A stretch of DNA of 64,000 nucleotides from an uncultured Pelagibacteraceae bacterium (GCA_902588635.1 CACIPW010000001.1:1-64000), one strand, 5' to 3'. Positions 1 through 11,387 are shown, numbered from the stretch's first letter. Made by a program: numbers and translations. Notes: generated by a model from the letters alone, not told the origin.

Positions 1-1
1 A

Positions 2-169
2 GTTACTGTAGATTTTGTTAGTGAAGTAATCACATGTATTAAAGATAAGGATAAGCAAATTATTTCGGGCGATCCTAAAAAAATAAAGAAAATTTATGAT
101 ACATGGGTTTTTTCTAGAGATATTCGATCCACTAATCCTAATTGGCAATTAGTAGATACATTAACTTAA
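2..169 (+). CDS. C-terminal fragment of a Tim44-like domain protein (truncated by window edge)
   Basis: Open frame 2 from the window edge to TAA at 167-169: VTVDFVSEVITCIKDKDKQIISGDPKKIKKIYDTWVFSRDIRSTNPNWQLVDTLT, matching the typical Tim44-like C-terminus (DxWxFxRxxxSxNPNWxL). Confidence 0.75.
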   Translation, partial: VTVDFVSEVITCIKDKDKQIISGDPKKIKKIYDTWVFSRDIRSTNPNWQLVDTLT

Positions 170-592
170 TTGATTAAAAAACTTTCAGATAAGGATAAAA
201 AAGATTGGGAAAGTTTCGTTAAAAGTAATGAGAAAATTTATAATAAAGATTTATCAGAAAAAATAAACTTCAATAAAAAAATACAAACAAAAAAAATTGA
301 TTTGCATGGATATTCTTTAGAAAATGCAAATAAAACTATTACCGAGTATATAAAACGGTGTTTTTATGAAAATATTAAAAGACTAGTTGTTATTACCGGA
401 AAAGGCTTAAGATCTAACACGCAAAATGATCCTTATGTTTCAAAAGATCTAAGTATTTTAAAAAACTCCGTTCCTGAATTTATTAAATCCAATTTGGATT
501 TAATGAAGTTTATAAAAGAAATTAAAATAGCTGACGAAGAAGATGGTGGAAGTGGAGCTTTTATTATTTATTTAAAAAATTTTAAAGAATAA
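170..592 (+). CDS. Smr/MutS2-type domain protein (putative endonuclease)
   Basis: ORF 140 aa, TTG start; [12 protein letters not shown]...[11 protein letters not shown] Smr signature. Confidence 0.85.
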   Translation: MIKKLSDKDKKDWESFVKSNEKIYNKDLSEKINFNKKIQTKKIDLHGYSLENANKTITEYIKRCFYENIKRLVVITGKGLRSNTQNDPYVSKDLSILKNSVPEFIKSNLDLMKFIKEIKIADEEDGGSGAFIIYLKNFKE

Positions 593-1952
593 ACTTGGAT
601 AAATCTGTATCTTTAACTAGTTCACCTAAATTTTTCTTAACATAATCTGAATTAATAGTAATTGTCTTTCCAGAGTTATCTGTAGCTGTAAAACTTATAT
701 CATCTAAAACTCTTTCAATAATAGTGTGAAGTCTTCTTGCGCCAATATTTTCAACTGTAGAATTTACTTCAGTTGCTAAGTTTGCGATTGTATCTATGCC
801 GTCATCCGAAAAATCTAATTCAACATTTTCAGTTTTTAAAAGAGCCTTGTATTGTTTTATTAAAGAATTATCAGGTTCTTTAAGGATTCTTTTAAAATCT
901 TCACTTGTTAAGGCATCAAGCTCAACTCTTATTGGTAAACGTCCTTGAAGTTCTGGTAATAGATCTGATGGCTTAGCAAGCTGGAAAGCGCCTGATGCTA
1001 TGAATAAAATATGGTCAGTTTTTATTGGTCCATATTTTGTGCTGACAGTTGTTCCTTCGATTAAAGGCAAAAGATCTCTTTGTACACCCTCTCTAGAAAC
1101 ATCGCCACCAACACGATCAGTACGAGCAGAGATTTTATCTATCTCATCTAAGAAAACAATTCCATTGTTTTCAGTAGAGTTTTTTGCTGCTTTAATAATT
1201 TTATCTTGTTCAATTAGTTTATCAGACTCTTCGTTAATTAAAATTTCATGAGACTCTTTCACGGTCATTTTTTTCTTTTTTGGTTTGTTGCCCATTGATT
1301 TTCCAAGCATCTCTCCTAAATTTATCATTCCAACATTTGCACCTGGCATACCCGGTATTTCAAAAGAAGGAACCGAGCCAGTCTCACTAACTGCGATTTC
1401 GATTTCATTATCATCTAAATCACCATTTCTAAGTCTTTTTCTGAAACTTTCTCTGGTTGCAATACTTGCCTTATTTCCTACCAAAGCATCAAGAACCTTA
1501 TCTTCAGCATTTTTTTGAGCCTGTGTAGACACTTCTTTTCTTTTTTTAACTTTTTCCATAGCAATTGCAATTTCTAATAAATCTCTTACAATTTGTTCAA
1601 CATCTCTTCCAACATAACCAACTTCAGTAAAACGAGTTGCTTCCACTTTCACAAAAGGTGCCTCAGCAAGCTTAGATAGTCTTCTAGAAATTTCTGTTTT
1701 TCCAACTCCAGTAGGACCTATCATTAAAATATTTTTTGGTAAAATTTCATCTTTCATTTCACCTTCAAGAGCTTGCCTTCTCCATCTATTTCTTAATGCT
1801 ATTGCAACTGCTCTTTTGGCTTTGTTTTGTCCAACAACAAATCTATCCAATTCTGACACTATTTCTCTTGGGGACAGAGAACTTATATAAGATTTATTTT
1901 TATCTTTATTTTTGTCTTTTGGAACAAGTGGCGTAACGTTTGAATTTTCCAT
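582..1952 (-). CDS. hslU: ATP-dependent protease ATPase subunit HslU
   Basis: 456 aa; [50 protein letters not shown]; adjacent to hslV. Confidence 0.97.
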   Translation of the reverse strand: MENSNVTPLVPKDKNKDKNKSYISSLSPREIVSELDRFVVGQNKAKRAVAIALRNRWRRQALEGEMKDEILPKNILMIGPTGVGKTEISRRLSKLAEAPFVKVEATRFTEVGYVGRDVEQIVRDLLEIAIAMEKVKKRKEVSTQAQKNAEDKVLDALVGNKASIATRESFRKRLRNGDLDDNEIEIAVSETGSVPSFEIPGMPGANVGMINLGEMLGKSMGNKPKKKKMTVKESHEILINEESDKLIEQDKIIKAAKNSTENNGIVFLDEIDKISARTDRVGGDVSREGVQRDLLPLIEGTTVSTKYGPIKTDHILFIASGAFQLAKPSDLLPELQGRLPIRVELDALTSEDFKRILKEPDNSLIKQYKALLKTENVELDFSDDGIDTIANLATEVNSTVENIGARRLHTIIERVLDDISFTATDNSGKTITINSDYVKKNLGELVKDTDLSKFIL

Positions 1953-2467
1953 TAAATTTTTTCTATACTTATGTTGTTATTTGTAAAAACACATATTTCA
2001 GAGGCGATCTTAATTGCTTTTTTAGCAATTTCTTCTGCAGATAAATTAGTATCCATTAAAACTTTAGCTGAGGCTAGAGCGTAATTTCCCCCAGAGCCAA
2101 TTCCAATAACATCTCCTTCTGGCTCCAAAACATCTCCAGTACCTGAAATAATAAAACTTTTTTCTTTATCTCCTATTGCCATCAAAGCTTCAAGTCTTCT
2201 TAAATATTTATCTGTTCTCCAATCCTTAGCCAATTCAACAGCTGCCCTTGTTAGGTTACCAGCATGTTTTTCTAATTTTGACTCTAGTCGTTCAAATAAG
2301 GTTAGAGCATCCGCAGTTGAACCAGCAAATCCAGCAATCACATTTCTTTTCTCAATCTTTCTAACTTTATTTGCGGTACTTTTTATTACAGTGTTGCCCA
2401 TGCTAACTTGTCCATCGCTAGCAACCACAACGTCTTTATTCTTTCTTACTAATACTATTGTTGTCAT
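1952..2467 (-). CDS. hslV: ATP-dependent protease proteolytic subunit HslV
   Basis: 171 aa; T-T-I-V-L-V-R active N-terminus, [21 protein letters not shown]. Confidence 0.97.
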   Translation of the reverse strand: MTTIVLVRKNKDVVVASDGQVSMGNTVIKSTANKVRKIEKRNVIAGFAGSTADALTLFERLESKLEKHAGNLTRAAVELAKDWRTDKYLRRLEALMAIGDKEKSFIISGTGDVLEPEGDVIGIGSGGNYALASAKVLMDTNLSAEEIAKKAIKIASEICVFTNNNISIEKI

Positions 2468-2559
2468 AGTGGTTAGATGGATATTATTTTTTATAGTTCA
2501 AGAGCTTTATTAGTGTTATTGATATAAGGAAATAATGCATATATACCTACCTATAAATC

Positions 2560-3150
2560 ATGAAGCGGAAAGCAAAAGTCTCAAGAAAAACCAAAGAAAC
2601 ATCAATTAATGTAGAATTAAATATTGATGGAAAAGGAAAATATAAAATTGATACAGGCATTGGTTTTTTAAATCATATGTTGGAGCAGCTCTCCAGGCAT
2701 TCATCAATAGATATATCATTAAAGGCAAAAGGTGATACTCACATAGATCTTCATCACACAACAGAAGATACTGGAATTGCTATAGGGGAATGCTTAAAAA
2801 AAGCGTCAAAGAAATTTATTGGAATAAAAAGATATGCCCATGCAATGATTCCAATGGATGAAACTTTAACTAGAGTTGCAATTGACATGTCAAATAGACC
2901 TTATTTAATTTGGAAAGTAAACTTGAAAGTGGAAAAACTTGGAGAAATGGATACAGAACTTTTTAAAGAATGGTTCCAAGCTTTTTCACAATCTGCTGGG
3001 ATCACTCTTCATGTTGAAAATATTTATGGAGATAATAGCCACCATATCATAGAATCGTGCTACAAAGGTTTGGCTAGGTCTTTAAGGGCAGCTCTTGAAA
3101 TTGACCCTAAAAATAAAAAAACTATACCATCTACAAAAGGTTCTTTGTAA
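2560..3150 (+). CDS. hisB: Imidazoleglycerol-phosphate dehydratase
   Basis: [35 protein letters not shown]. Confidence 0.97.
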   Translation: MKRKAKVSRKTKETSINVELNIDGKGKYKIDTGIGFLNHMLEQLSRHSSIDISLKAKGDTHIDLHHTTEDTGIAIGECLKKASKKFIGIKRYAHAMIPMDETLTRVAIDMSNRPYLIWKVNLKVEKLGEMDTELFKEWFQAFSQSAGITLHVENIYGDNSHHIIESCYKGLARSLRAALEIDPKNKKTIPSTKGSL

Positions 3151-3162
3151 AAAAAAGAATTA

Positions 3163-3789
3163 ATGAAAATAGCAATTGTCGATTATAATTCAGGCAACAT
3201 AAGCTCTGTAATAAATTCATTTAGAGAGGTTGCTCAAAACAAAGTTAATATTGAAGTTACCTCTGATTTAAATAAAATTAAATTAAGTGATAAAGTTGTT
3301 TTGCCAGGACAGGGTTCATTTAAGAGTTGTATTGATGCTTTAAATAGAATTAATGGTTTAGTAGATAGTTTGAATGAATTTGCGATAAGTAATAAAAAGC
3401 CTCTTTTGGGTATTTGTGTAGGTCTTCAAATGTTTGCTGATACTGGGTATGAGGAAACAGAAACAAAAGGATTAGGCTGGATCTCGGGTAAGGTTTCTAA
3501 AATTGATAATCAAAATGGAAAATATAAACTTCCTCATATTGGTTGGAACCAAATAAATATTGTTAAAGAAAGTAAGATTTTTAAAAATATAGATAATAAT
3601 TCTCACATGTATTTTGTGCACAGCTACGAATTTATTCCAGAAGATAAAAATGTAATTTCTGCAACAACAGATTATTCATCAAATATTGTTTGTTCTGTTG
3701 AAAAGGAAAATATCTTTGGAACTCAGTTTCACCCAGAAAAGAGTGATAAAATTGGGCTTAAAATAATTGATAACTTTATAAATTTGTAA
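3163..3789 (+). CDS. hisH: Imidazole glycerol phosphate synthase, glutamine amidotransferase subunit
   Basis: VDYNSGNISSV, PLLGICVGLQMFAD, GTQFHPEKS. Confidence 0.96.
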   Translation: MKIAIVDYNSGNISSVINSFREVAQNKVNIEVTSDLNKIKLSDKVVLPGQGSFKSCIDALNRINGLVDSLNEFAISNKKPLLGICVGLQMFADTGYEETETKGLGWISGKVSKIDNQNGKYKLPHIGWNQINIVKESKIFKNIDNNSHMYFVHSYEFIPEDKNVISATTDYSSNIVCSVEKENIFGTQFHPEKSDKIGLKIIDNFINL

Positions 3790-3790
3790 A

Positions 3791-4516
3791 ATGAAAATAT
3801 TTCCAGCAATAGATATTAAAGATAAAAAATGTGTGAGATTATACAAAGGTGATTTTGATAATAAAACCGAATATAAAATGTCCCCAGTGGATCAAGCTTG
3901 TAAATATAAAGATCATGGTTTTAAAAATTTACACATCGTTGATTTAGATGGAGCTTTAACTGGAGAAACAGTTAACCTAGATATTATTCAAGAAATAGTA
4001 AGTAAATTTGACCTTAAAATTGAAATTGGTGGAGGAGTTAGAAACTTTGAAAGTATTCAAAAATATACCGATGCAGGAGTAGAAAAGGTTATTTTAGGCA
4101 GTGCTGCAATAAAAGACAAAAACTTTTTAAAAGAAGCATGTCAAAAATTCCGAAATAAAATTGCTTTAAGTTTAGATGCTAAAGATGGATATCTATCCGT
4201 ATCCGGATGGAAGGAAAACTCAAATCAATTGACTTTAGATTTTTTAAAAGAAGTCAATGATTATGGTGTTAGTAGATTGATATATACTGATATTAATAGA
4301 GATGGCACTAAAGCAGGCCCTAATTTTGAAGAAACGGTTAAGATAGCCAATATATCTAGCTGTCCTGTAATTATATCTGGTGGAGTTTCTTCAATTAAAG
4401 ACATTAAAAAAGCTAAAGAATTAAACAATAAGAATATTGAAGGAATAATAGTTGGCAAAGCAATATATGATGGCGATCTAAAATTAGATGAACTTGTGAA
4501 AGAAACAGATGCTTAA
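3791..4516 (+). CDS. hisA: ProFAR isomerase
   Basis: [27 protein letters not shown]; his operon position. Confidence 0.96.
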   Translation: MKIFPAIDIKDKKCVRLYKGDFDNKTEYKMSPVDQACKYKDHGFKNLHIVDLDGALTGETVNLDIIQEIVSKFDLKIEIGGGVRNFESIQKYTDAGVEKVILGSAAIKDKNFLKEACQKFRNKIALSLDAKDGYLSVSGWKENSNQLTLDFLKEVNDYGVSRLIYTDINRDGTKAGPNFEETVKIANISSCPVIISGGVSSIKDIKKAKELNNKNIEGIIVGKAIYDGDLKLDELVKETDA

Positions 4517-5264
4517 AAACAGAATAATACCTTGTCTAGATGTTAAAAATGGAAGAGTGGTTAAAGGTATTAACTTTGTAGATTTAAAAGATGCTGGTGA
4601 TCCTGTTGAACAAGCAAAAATTTATAGCGATGGTGGAGCAGATGAAATTTGTTTTTTAGATATAACCGCTTCAAATGAAAATAGAAATACAATTTATGAA
4701 GTTGTTAAGAAAACTTCAAAAAAATGCTTTGTACCTTTAACAGTAGGTGGAGGCGTTAGAAATGTTGAAGATATTAATAAATTATTAAATTGTGGTGCAG
4801 ATAAAGTATCAATTAATACAGCTGCTGTTCAAAACGCCGAAGTAGTTTTAGAGAGTTCAAAAAAATTTGGATCTCAATGTATTGTTGTTGCAATTGATGC
4901 AAAAAAAAATGTTAATAAGTGGGAAGTTTTTACTCATGGTGGAAGAAATAATAGTGGAATTGATGCATTGGAATTTGCAAAAAAAATGGAAGATAACGGA
5001 GCAGGCGAATTACTAGTTACTTCTATGGATCGAGATGGAACCCAAGTAGGTTATGATATTGATTTAATGTCAAAAATATCTTCCATAGTAAATATACCTG
5101 TCATTGCTTCTGGCGGCGTTGGCAATTTAGATCATCTGGTGGATGGTATTAAATTAGGAAAAGCTAGCGCTGTTTTAGCAGCATCGATATTTCATTATGG
5201 AAAACATTCCGTTAAAGAAGCCAAGGAATATTTGGACTCAAAAGGAATACCTGTTAGAATTTAG
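4509..5264 (+). CDS. hisF: Imidazole glycerol phosphate synthase, cyclase subunit
   Basis: [32 protein letters not shown]. Confidence 0.97.
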   Translation: MLKNRIIPCLDVKNGRVVKGINFVDLKDAGDPVEQAKIYSDGGADEICFLDITASNENRNTIYEVVKKTSKKCFVPLTVGGGVRNVEDINKLLNCGADKVSINTAAVQNAEVVLESSKKFGSQCIVVAIDAKKNVNKWEVFTHGGRNNSGIDALEFAKKMEDNGAGELLVTSMDRDGTQVGYDIDLMSKISSIVNIPVIASGGVGNLDHLVDGIKLGKASAVLAASIFHYGKHSVKEAKEYLDSKGIPVRI

Positions 5265-5265
5265 C

Positions 5266-5538
5266 ATGCTAAATACATTGGAAAATTTATTTAATCTTGC
5301 AAGAGAAAGAAAAAAAACTCCAGTAGAGGGGTCATATACAAATAAGCTGTTAAACGACAAATCTTTTAGCAAGACAAAAATTTTAGAGGAAATAAATGAA
5401 CTGATAGAGGCAGTAGAAAAAGATACAAATAAAATCCATGAAGCAGCTGATGTTTTTTATCATTTGATAATGTATCTTGAAGCAAATGATATTAAAATTG
5501 AAGAAGTAATGTTGGAACTAAATAAAAGAAAAAAATAA
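5266..5538 (+). CDS. hisE: Phosphoribosyl-ATP pyrophosphatase
   Basis: Start trimmed from track ORF 5197 to ATG 5266, right after the hisF stop; EEINELIEAVEKDTNKIHEAADVFYHLIMYLEAN. Confidence 0.9.
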   Translation: MLNTLENLFNLARERKKTPVEGSYTNKLLNDKSFSKTKILEEINELIEAVEKDTNKIHEAADVFYHLIMYLEANDIKIEEVMLELNKRKK

Positions 5539-5543
5539 AACAT

Positions 5544-5888
5544 ATGGGAAAGATAAAAATTGTTTTATATTTTATTATAGCATTTGTTATTTACAAAGGA
5601 GTAGTAGCATTCAAGAACTTTGAGATTGGAGTTGGTGATAGAGTTGCAGAAATTGAAGAACTAGCAGATTTTGAAAAAGAGGATGAAGTTATAGGTCTTA
5701 TGATGTATTTGGGCGATCCACCAGAATTGAAAGAACATTTTTTTACTGAATCAAGATCAAAATGTTTGAAACTTAAAAAAATTGCTGAAGAAAATTCTTT
5801 CGCTTATTATGAGTGTGCAAAAGTGAATGCAGTTATTAAGGGTAAAAAAATATTAAGTATAATAGAGGAAATAGAGGTCTTAGAATGA
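5544..5888 (+). CDS. Hypothetical protein with one N-terminal TM helix
   Basis: 114 aa ORF in operon between hisE and HIT gene; family not recognised. Confidence 0.7.
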   Translation: MGKIKIVLYFIIAFVIYKGVVAFKNFEIGVGDRVAEIEELADFEKEDEVIGLMMYLGDPPELKEHFFTESRSKCLKLKKIAEENSFAYYECAKVNAVIKGKKILSIIEEIEVLE

Positions 5889-6250
5889 AATACGATGACA
5901 GCAACATATTTGCAAAAATTTTGAGAGGAGAAATACCCTGTAAAAAAATTTATGAGGATGATTTTGTTTTGTCATTTCATGACATTAGCCCTCAGAAAAA
6001 AATTCATGCTTTAGTAATTCCAAAAGGAAAATATATTGATCTAGATGATTTTTCTTCTAGAGCAACCCCAGAGGAGATGGTTGGATTGTTAAAAGGCATT
6101 AATATTGTTGCTAAAAAACTTGGTATATCAGTAGATACTGGAAAAGGCTACCGCGCGTTAGCAAATGTTAGTGAAGACGGAGGCCAAGAAGTTCCCCACT
6201 TGCATTTTCATCTGTTTGGAGGTGAAAAAGTCGGCAAAATGGTTCAGTGA
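5885..6250 (+). CDS. HIT (histidine triad) family protein
   Basis: HLHFHLFGG triad motif; NIFAKILRGEIPCKKIYEDD. Confidence 0.95.
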   Translation: MKYDDSNIFAKILRGEIPCKKIYEDDFVLSFHDISPQKKIHALVIPKGKYIDLDDFSSRATPEEMVGLLKGINIVAKKLGISVDTGKGYRALANVSEDGGQEVPHLHFHLFGGEKVGKMVQ

Positions 6251-6759
6251 TTGAAAAAATTTTCAGAACTTATTTAGAAATAAAATCTATTAATGATTTA
6301 AATGAGATAAAAAAACCAGCAGAAAATTATTCAATTAATTTAGTTGATCCAATAGACTTTCAGTTAAATAAATTTTTTTATAAACAAATTGGTAAAAAAT
6401 ATTTTTGGAAAGATAGATTGGAGTGGTCAAATAAAACTTGGATCGAATATGTTTCAGACAAAAAACTTTCAACATATGTTTTAAAAAATAATGAAGAAAT
6501 TGTTGGATATTTTGAGTTAATTTTTCACAAAACTAAAGCAGAAGTTGAGATTGCATATTTGGGAATTTTAGAAGATTATTTTGGTAAAAAATTAGGTGGT
6601 TATCTTTTAAGCCAAGCAATTAAAAAAGCTTTTGAGCTAGATATCAAACGGGTGTGGCTTCATACATGTTCCTTAGATCATAAAAATGCTTTAAAAAACT
6701 ATTTATCAAGAGGAATGGTAATTTTTAAATCTGAAATTTTAAAAACAAAAATTGCCTAA
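6247..6759 (+). CDS. GNAT family N-acetyltransferase
   Basis: EIAYLGILEDYFGKKLGGYLLSQAIKKAFELDIKRVWLHTCSLDHKNAL. Confidence 0.85.
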   Translation: MIEKIFRTYLEIKSINDLNEIKKPAENYSINLVDPIDFQLNKFFYKQIGKKYFWKDRLEWSNKTWIEYVSDKKLSTYVLKNNEEIVGYFELIFHKTKAEVEIAYLGILEDYFGKKLGGYLLSQAIKKAFELDIKRVWLHTCSLDHKNALKNYLSRGMVIFKSEILKTKIA

Positions 6760-7319
6760 TTCATTTTCATTTTAGGAATTTTGAAAATTTTTTTATCAAT
6801 TTTTTGATTAGTTTTTACATTTGAAATGAAAGTAATCGCTAAATTTTGATAGATATCCTCAGTTTGCCATCCAATCAAATTATAATTTTTATTATTAAAA
6901 AAAATATTAATTTTGTTGTTGTTGTTAAGTATTGTAAAATTATAGTATTTATTATCTACATTTCTTCCGTTAAGACTTTCAATTTCACTAATTAAAAAAT
7001 CTTTATCTAATATTAATTCAAGTGGTGTTTTTTTAAGTGGGTAAAGATAATAATTACTTTTTTGTTTGTTAGTTATTACTAAAGTTTTGCCATTTGATAC
7101 CATAATTTTTTTCTTTTTATTATTATAAAGACAAAAAATTTTCTTTGGATACTCAATAGTGCATTCTCCTTGTTCTAAAATATTGTTTATAGTTTGTTCA
7201 AATTTAAAGGTAATATTTTTAGTATTTTTTAAATTTAAAATTATTTTTTCTTTAATTGAAGCTTGAAGTTGTTTTGTGATAAAAAAAAATATAAAAAAAA
7301 AAGTAAATATTTTTTTCAT
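6756..7319 (-). CDS. Outer-membrane lipoprotein carrier LolA-like protein
   Basis: Signal peptide; FKFEQTI...GECTIEYPKKIFCLY; next to ftsK as in other alphaproteobacteria. Confidence 0.75.
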   Translation of the reverse strand: MKKIFTFFFIFFFITKQLQASIKEKIILNLKNTKNITFKFEQTINNILEQGECTIEYPKKIFCLYNNKKKKIMVSNGKTLVITNKQKSNYYLYPLKKTPLELILDKDFLISEIESLNGRNVDNKYYNFTILNNNNKINIFFNNKNYNLIGWQTEDIYQNLAITFISNVKTNQKIDKKIFKIPKMKMN

Positions 7320-9430
7320 TAAAGAACATCTCTTTTGCCAACATGGTTTGCTTTACTTACTATACCTTCCGCTTCCATCATGTCGATTATTCTAGCTGCA
7401 CGATTATATCCAATTTGTAATTTTCTTTGTAAAAATGATGTGGAGGCTTTTCCTTCTGATTTTATTATTTCTACAGCTGTATTATAAAGGTCATCTTTTT
7501 CAGCCCCATCAGCAGAACTTCCAATAGTCTCTTTTTCATCGGCAAAATTTAATATTTCATCTATGTAGTCCGGCTCTTCTTGAGATCTTAAATGGTTGTT
7601 AACTTTTTCTATTTCATTTTCTGATACATATGGAGCATGAATTCTAATCATTTTATTTGCTGAAGTCATAAAAAGCATATCACCCTTACCAAGTAATTGT
7701 TCGGCTCCTTGCTCTCCTAGAATTGTTCTAGAATCAATTTTTGACGTTACTTGAAAGGATATTCTTGTTGGAAAATTGGCCTTTATAGTTCCAGTTATAA
7801 CATCAACACTTGGACGTTGAGTTGCCATAATAATATGAATTCCTGCCGCTCTAGCCATTTGTGATAATTTTTGTATATAATTTTCTATTTCTTTTCCCGC
7901 CACCAACATTAAATCTGACATTTCATCAACAATCACGACTATAAATGGCATTGGAAGTTTATGTTTAGAGTTGTATCCATCAATATTTCGAACACCTTCT
8001 CTTGTCATAAGTCTATATCTGCTCTCCATTTCTTTAACAACCCAACCTAAAACGGAAGCCGCTTTTTTTGCTTCTGTAATTACAGGACACAACAAATGAG
8101 GAATGCCTTCATATGTTGACAGTTCCAACATTTTTGGATCAATTAAAATAAATTTGCATTTTTCTGGAGTATGACGATAGAGCAAAGAAAGAATAATTGT
8201 GTTTATACAAACAGATTTTCCTGAACCTGTAGTTCCAGCTATTAATAAATGAGGCATTGACGCCAGGTCTCCTATTATGGGAGCGCCAGAAATATTTTTA
8301 CCTAACGCTATAGGTAATTTTATATCTCTTTTAAAAAAATCATTGTTAGATAATATTTCACTTAGATAAACATTTTCTCTAGTGGCATTTGGAAGTTCAA
8401 TACCAATTGTATTTCTTCCGGGTATAGTAGAGATTCTTGCTGATTCAGAGCTGGTATTTCTTGCTATATCTTCTGATAAATTTATTATTTTTGAAACTTT
8501 GACACCAGCCGCAGGTTCAAATTCATTTAAAGTTACGACTGGACCACTACTAATTTTTTTTATTTTACCCTCAACGCCAAAATCTAACAAAATTTTTTCT
8601 AAAAAATTAGAATCTAGACCTGTAGGATTTGAATCTTTATTTTTATCTTTATTAGATGGAGATTTTAATAAATCTATTGATGGTAAAATAAATATATTTT
8701 TTTTTACATTTTCTTTTTTAGTTTTTGAAAATGAAAAATTTTCTTGTGTTAAGTTTGTGCTTTCTTCTGGAAGTATTGTGTTTGTTTCACTGATTTTTTC
8801 ATCAAAGCTTTGTACTTGTTTTTTTCTTGTAAATATAATTTTGATAAAATTTTTAACAAACAACAAGAATTTTTTTGGATGAAAATTTATACTAAGTAAA
8901 AAAAGAATAAAAATTATTGCTATCAAAAAATAAAAATATAAATTTTGATTAAAATTAATTATCGCAGATATAAAACTTCCTTCTAAAAATTTTCCTATAA
9001 ATCCTCCATTGCCATTAATTGTTAACCAAAAAGATTCTGAATAAAAAATTGTAAAAAATAAAGATCCGCACAAAGAATATAAAACTATAAAAAATAAATT
9101 TTCTATCAAAATTATAGTATTTTTACTTCTTAATACATTAATGCCTGTTACAAAAATTGTAATTGCCACAAGAATTGAAATTAGTCCAATTGATTGAAAA
9201 AATATGTCAGATACAACACTTCCTTTAAAGCCAAGAATATTATTAATTTCATTTTCTCCAGTGAATATGAAATTTGGATCTTCCGGAGAATAGCTGAGCA
9301 GAGATATTAACAACATTAATCCTACAATACTCACACAAAACCCTAATAGTTCGATGAATCTATTAATTACAAAATCAAAGCTATTTTTAGCGATTTTTTT
9401 AAATTCCATAAAATGAATCAAATTAATCAC
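7319..9430 (-). CDS. ftsK: DNA translocase FtsK/SpoIIIE
   Basis: N-terminal TM segments; LLIAGTTGSGKSVCINTIILSLLYRHTP Walker A; C-terminal gamma domain. Confidence 0.96.
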   Translation of the reverse strand: MINLIHFMEFKKIAKNSFDFVINRFIELLGFCVSIVGLMLLISLLSYSPEDPNFIFTGENEINNILGFKGSVVSDIFFQSIGLISILVAITIFVTGINVLRSKNTIILIENLFFIVLYSLCGSLFFTIFYSESFWLTINGNGGFIGKFLEGSFISAIINFNQNLYFYFLIAIIFILFLLSINFHPKKFLLFVKNFIKIIFTRKKQVQSFDEKISETNTILPEESTNLTQENFSFSKTKKENVKKNIFILPSIDLLKSPSNKDKNKDSNPTGLDSNFLEKILLDFGVEGKIKKISSGPVVTLNEFEPAAGVKVSKIINLSEDIARNTSSESARISTIPGRNTIGIELPNATRENVYLSEILSNNDFFKRDIKLPIALGKNISGAPIIGDLASMPHLLIAGTTGSGKSVCINTIILSLLYRHTPEKCKFILIDPKMLELSTYEGIPHLLCPVITEAKKAASVLGWVVKEMESRYRLMTREGVRNIDGYNSKHKLPMPFIVVIVDEMSDLMLVAGKEIENYIQKLSQMARAAGIHIIMATQRPSVDVITGTIKANFPTRISFQVTSKIDSRTILGEQGAEQLLGKGDMLFMTSANKMIRIHAPYVSENEIEKVNNHLRSQEEPDYIDEILNFADEKETIGSSADGAEKDDLYNTAVEIIKSEGKASTSFLQRKLQIGYNRAARIIDMMEAEGIVSKANHVGKRDVL

Positions 9431-9472
9431 TTTGTATCATTTAATATTTATGGTTAAAATTAAATTTTAAAT

Positions 9473-10564
9473 ATGAATGTATGTTTAATAGGCAATGGTT
9501 TAACAACCTTATCTTTAGGAAAAAACTTAATAAATAAGAAAATTAAAGTTTTTAACTATACAACAGACAATAAAACGAAAGCAAGAACCAGAACAATTGG
9601 GATCTCTAAAGATAATTTAGATTTTTTTAATAAGGAAATTATACAACTAAAAAAAAATATGACTTGGGATATTAAAAAAATAAATATTTATACTGAGAAA
9701 TATAAAGATCAAAAAATTTTTAATTTTGAAGAGACTACAAAAAACTTATTTTCTATGTTTAAAAATAGTGAAGTTGAAAAATATTTAGAAAAAAAATTAA
9801 AAAAAAATAAACTTTTTAAAAAAATTTTAATTAAAAATGATCAGTCTTTAAAAAAAGTTATAAATATGAATTTTGACTTAATTATAAATTGTGATGCTAA
9901 CAATATTATTGCAGAAGAATTTTTTTTTAGAAAAATTAATAAAAATTATAAAAGCAAAGCATTTACTTGTATTATTGAACATAAAAAAATTGTAAATAAT
10001 ACAGCTGCTCAAATTTTTACAAAAATAGGACCAATTGCCTTTTTACCCTTATCAAATTTTAAAACTTCTATAGTTTTTTCAGCAAATCTTAAAAATAAAA
10101 AATTTCATGATATGGAAATTTTAAAACTAATAAAATTTTACAATTATAAATATGAAATAATAAATTTTAGTAAATTAGAAAAATTTAATTTATTTTTTTC
10201 ATTATCAAGAAATTATTTTTATAGAAACATACTTGCATTTGGTGATGTTATTCATAGGGTACATCCACTCGCAGGTCAGGGTTTTAATATAACTTTAAGA
10301 GACATTAAAGTTCTTTCTGAGCTTATACAAAAAAGGATAGATCTGGGACTTCCCTTAGACAGCTCAATTTTTGAAGAGTTTGAAAATAGAACAAAACATT
10401 TAAATTATATATTTACATCATCTATAGATTTGATTTATGAATTTTTTAAATTTGATAATAAAATTAATAATAATATTTCAAAAGGACTCTTTAAATTTAT
10501 GAGTAACAATAAAAATCTTAATAAATTTTTTACTAGACAAGCAAATAAAGGTTTAGTTTTATAG
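9473..10564 (+). CDS. UbiH/COQ6-like FAD-dependent hydroxylase (divergent)
   Basis: FGDVIHRVHPLAGQGFNITLRDI signature; N-terminal dinucleotide fold. Confidence 0.75.
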   Translation: MNVCLIGNGLTTLSLGKNLINKKIKVFNYTTDNKTKARTRTIGISKDNLDFFNKEIIQLKKNMTWDIKKINIYTEKYKDQKIFNFEETTKNLFSMFKNSEVEKYLEKKLKKNKLFKKILIKNDQSLKKVINMNFDLIINCDANNIIAEEFFFRKINKNYKSKAFTCIIEHKKIVNNTAAQIFTKIGPIAFLPLSNFKTSIVFSANLKNKKFHDMEILKLIKFYNYKYEIINFSKLEKFNLFFSLSRNYFYRNILAFGDVIHRVHPLAGQGFNITLRDIKVLSELIQKRIDLGLPLDSSIFEEFENRTKHLNYIFTSSIDLIYEFFKFDNKINNNISKGLFKFMSNNKNLNKFFTRQANKGLVL

Positions 10565-10566
10565 TT

Positions 10567-11211
10567 TTACTGAAGAGTATTATTATAAAAATTGTCAAAA
10601 ATATAAGTTTTAAGAATTTCTTCTAACTTTTCTTTTCTTAAATTTAAATTCTTTGTTTCTAATAATGTTTGCTTTTCTTCAAGAGAAAAAGGCGAAGCCA
10701 TAGCAAGTGTATTGATGGTTTGTTCTAAGTTTTGTTTTTTAAGTTCATTCCAATTAATTGAATAACCTCTTTTATCAAATAAATTTTTTAAGTCTTTAAA
10801 TATAAGTTGAAGATCTGAAAATTTTATTTCTTCTTTGTTTATTTTAATGTCATCTTGAAAATCATTAAAACTAATCTCACATTCACGGTAAGATTTCTCA
10901 TTTTTAATTTCTTTAATTATTTTAAATCTAGATAAACCATTTAATACAATTAGATACCTTCCATCTTCAGTTTCACTAAAACTGGTTATTTTTCCCAAGC
11001 ACCCAATATTATAAAGTTGATCTAAAGAATTTTCTAAATTTTTTTTTGGTTGAACCATACCAATTAATCTTGAGTCTTTCATGCTATCATTAACCATTTC
11101 AATATATCTTGGTTCAAAAATATTTAATGGAACATTAGTATTAGGAAAGAAAATAAAATTGGATAAAGGAAAAACAGAAATCTTATTGGGAAGTTTTTCT
11201 TTTTTATCCAT
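10567..11211 (-). CDS. LON peptidase substrate-binding (N-terminal) domain protein
   Basis: ISVFPLSNFIFFPNTNVPLNIFEPRYIEMVNDSMKDSRLIGMVQP. Confidence 0.9.
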   Translation of the reverse strand: MDKKEKLPNKISVFPLSNFIFFPNTNVPLNIFEPRYIEMVNDSMKDSRLIGMVQPKKNLENSLDQLYNIGCLGKITSFSETEDGRYLIVLNGLSRFKIIKEIKNEKSYRECEISFNDFQDDIKINKEEIKFSDLQLIFKDLKNLFDKRGYSINWNELKKQNLEQTINTLAMASPFSLEEKQTLLETKNLNLRKEKLEEILKTYIFDNFYNNTLQ

Positions 11212-11258
11212 AATATTTTTTACTAATTATAACATTAATGAATTTATTTTAATATTGC

Positions 11259-11287
11259 TTGCAATAAAAAAAACGTCTATTTATAAT
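11259..11287 (+). promoter_or_regulatory. Sigma70-like promoter for tRNA-Gly: TTGCAA (11259-11264), 17 bp, TATAAT (11282-11287)
   Basis: Read directly; 13 nt upstream of tRNA 5' end. Confidence 0.7.
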
Positions 11288-11300
11288 AACTTTTTAATAA

Positions 11301-11375
11301 GCGGGCATAGCTCAGTGGTAGAGCGTCTCGTTGCCAACGAGAAGGTCGAGGGTTCGACCCCCTTTGCCCGCTCCA
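11301..11375 (+). tRNA. tRNA-Gly (anticodon GCC), CCA encoded
   Basis: Acceptor GCGGGCA/TGCCCGC, anticodon stem TCTCG-TTGCCAA-CGAGA, T arm GGTTCGACCC, T + CCA. Confidence 0.97.
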
Positions 11376-11387
11376 TGAGCAAAATTT

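Noticed and set aside
1000-1518. Plus-strand ORFs antisense to hslU (1000..1251, 1285..1518)
   Set aside because: Shadow ORFs with no recognisable domain, fully inside a strongly conserved gene on the other strand.
5197-5265. N-terminal extension of the hisE ORF (start at 5197)
   Set aside because: Overlaps the conserved hisF C-terminus in another frame; ATG 5266 gives a normal HisE start.
8382-8882. 166-aa plus-strand ORF opposite ftsK
   Set aside because: Low-complexity Phe/Ser-rich translation typical of an antisense shadow; ftsK is clear on the minus strand.
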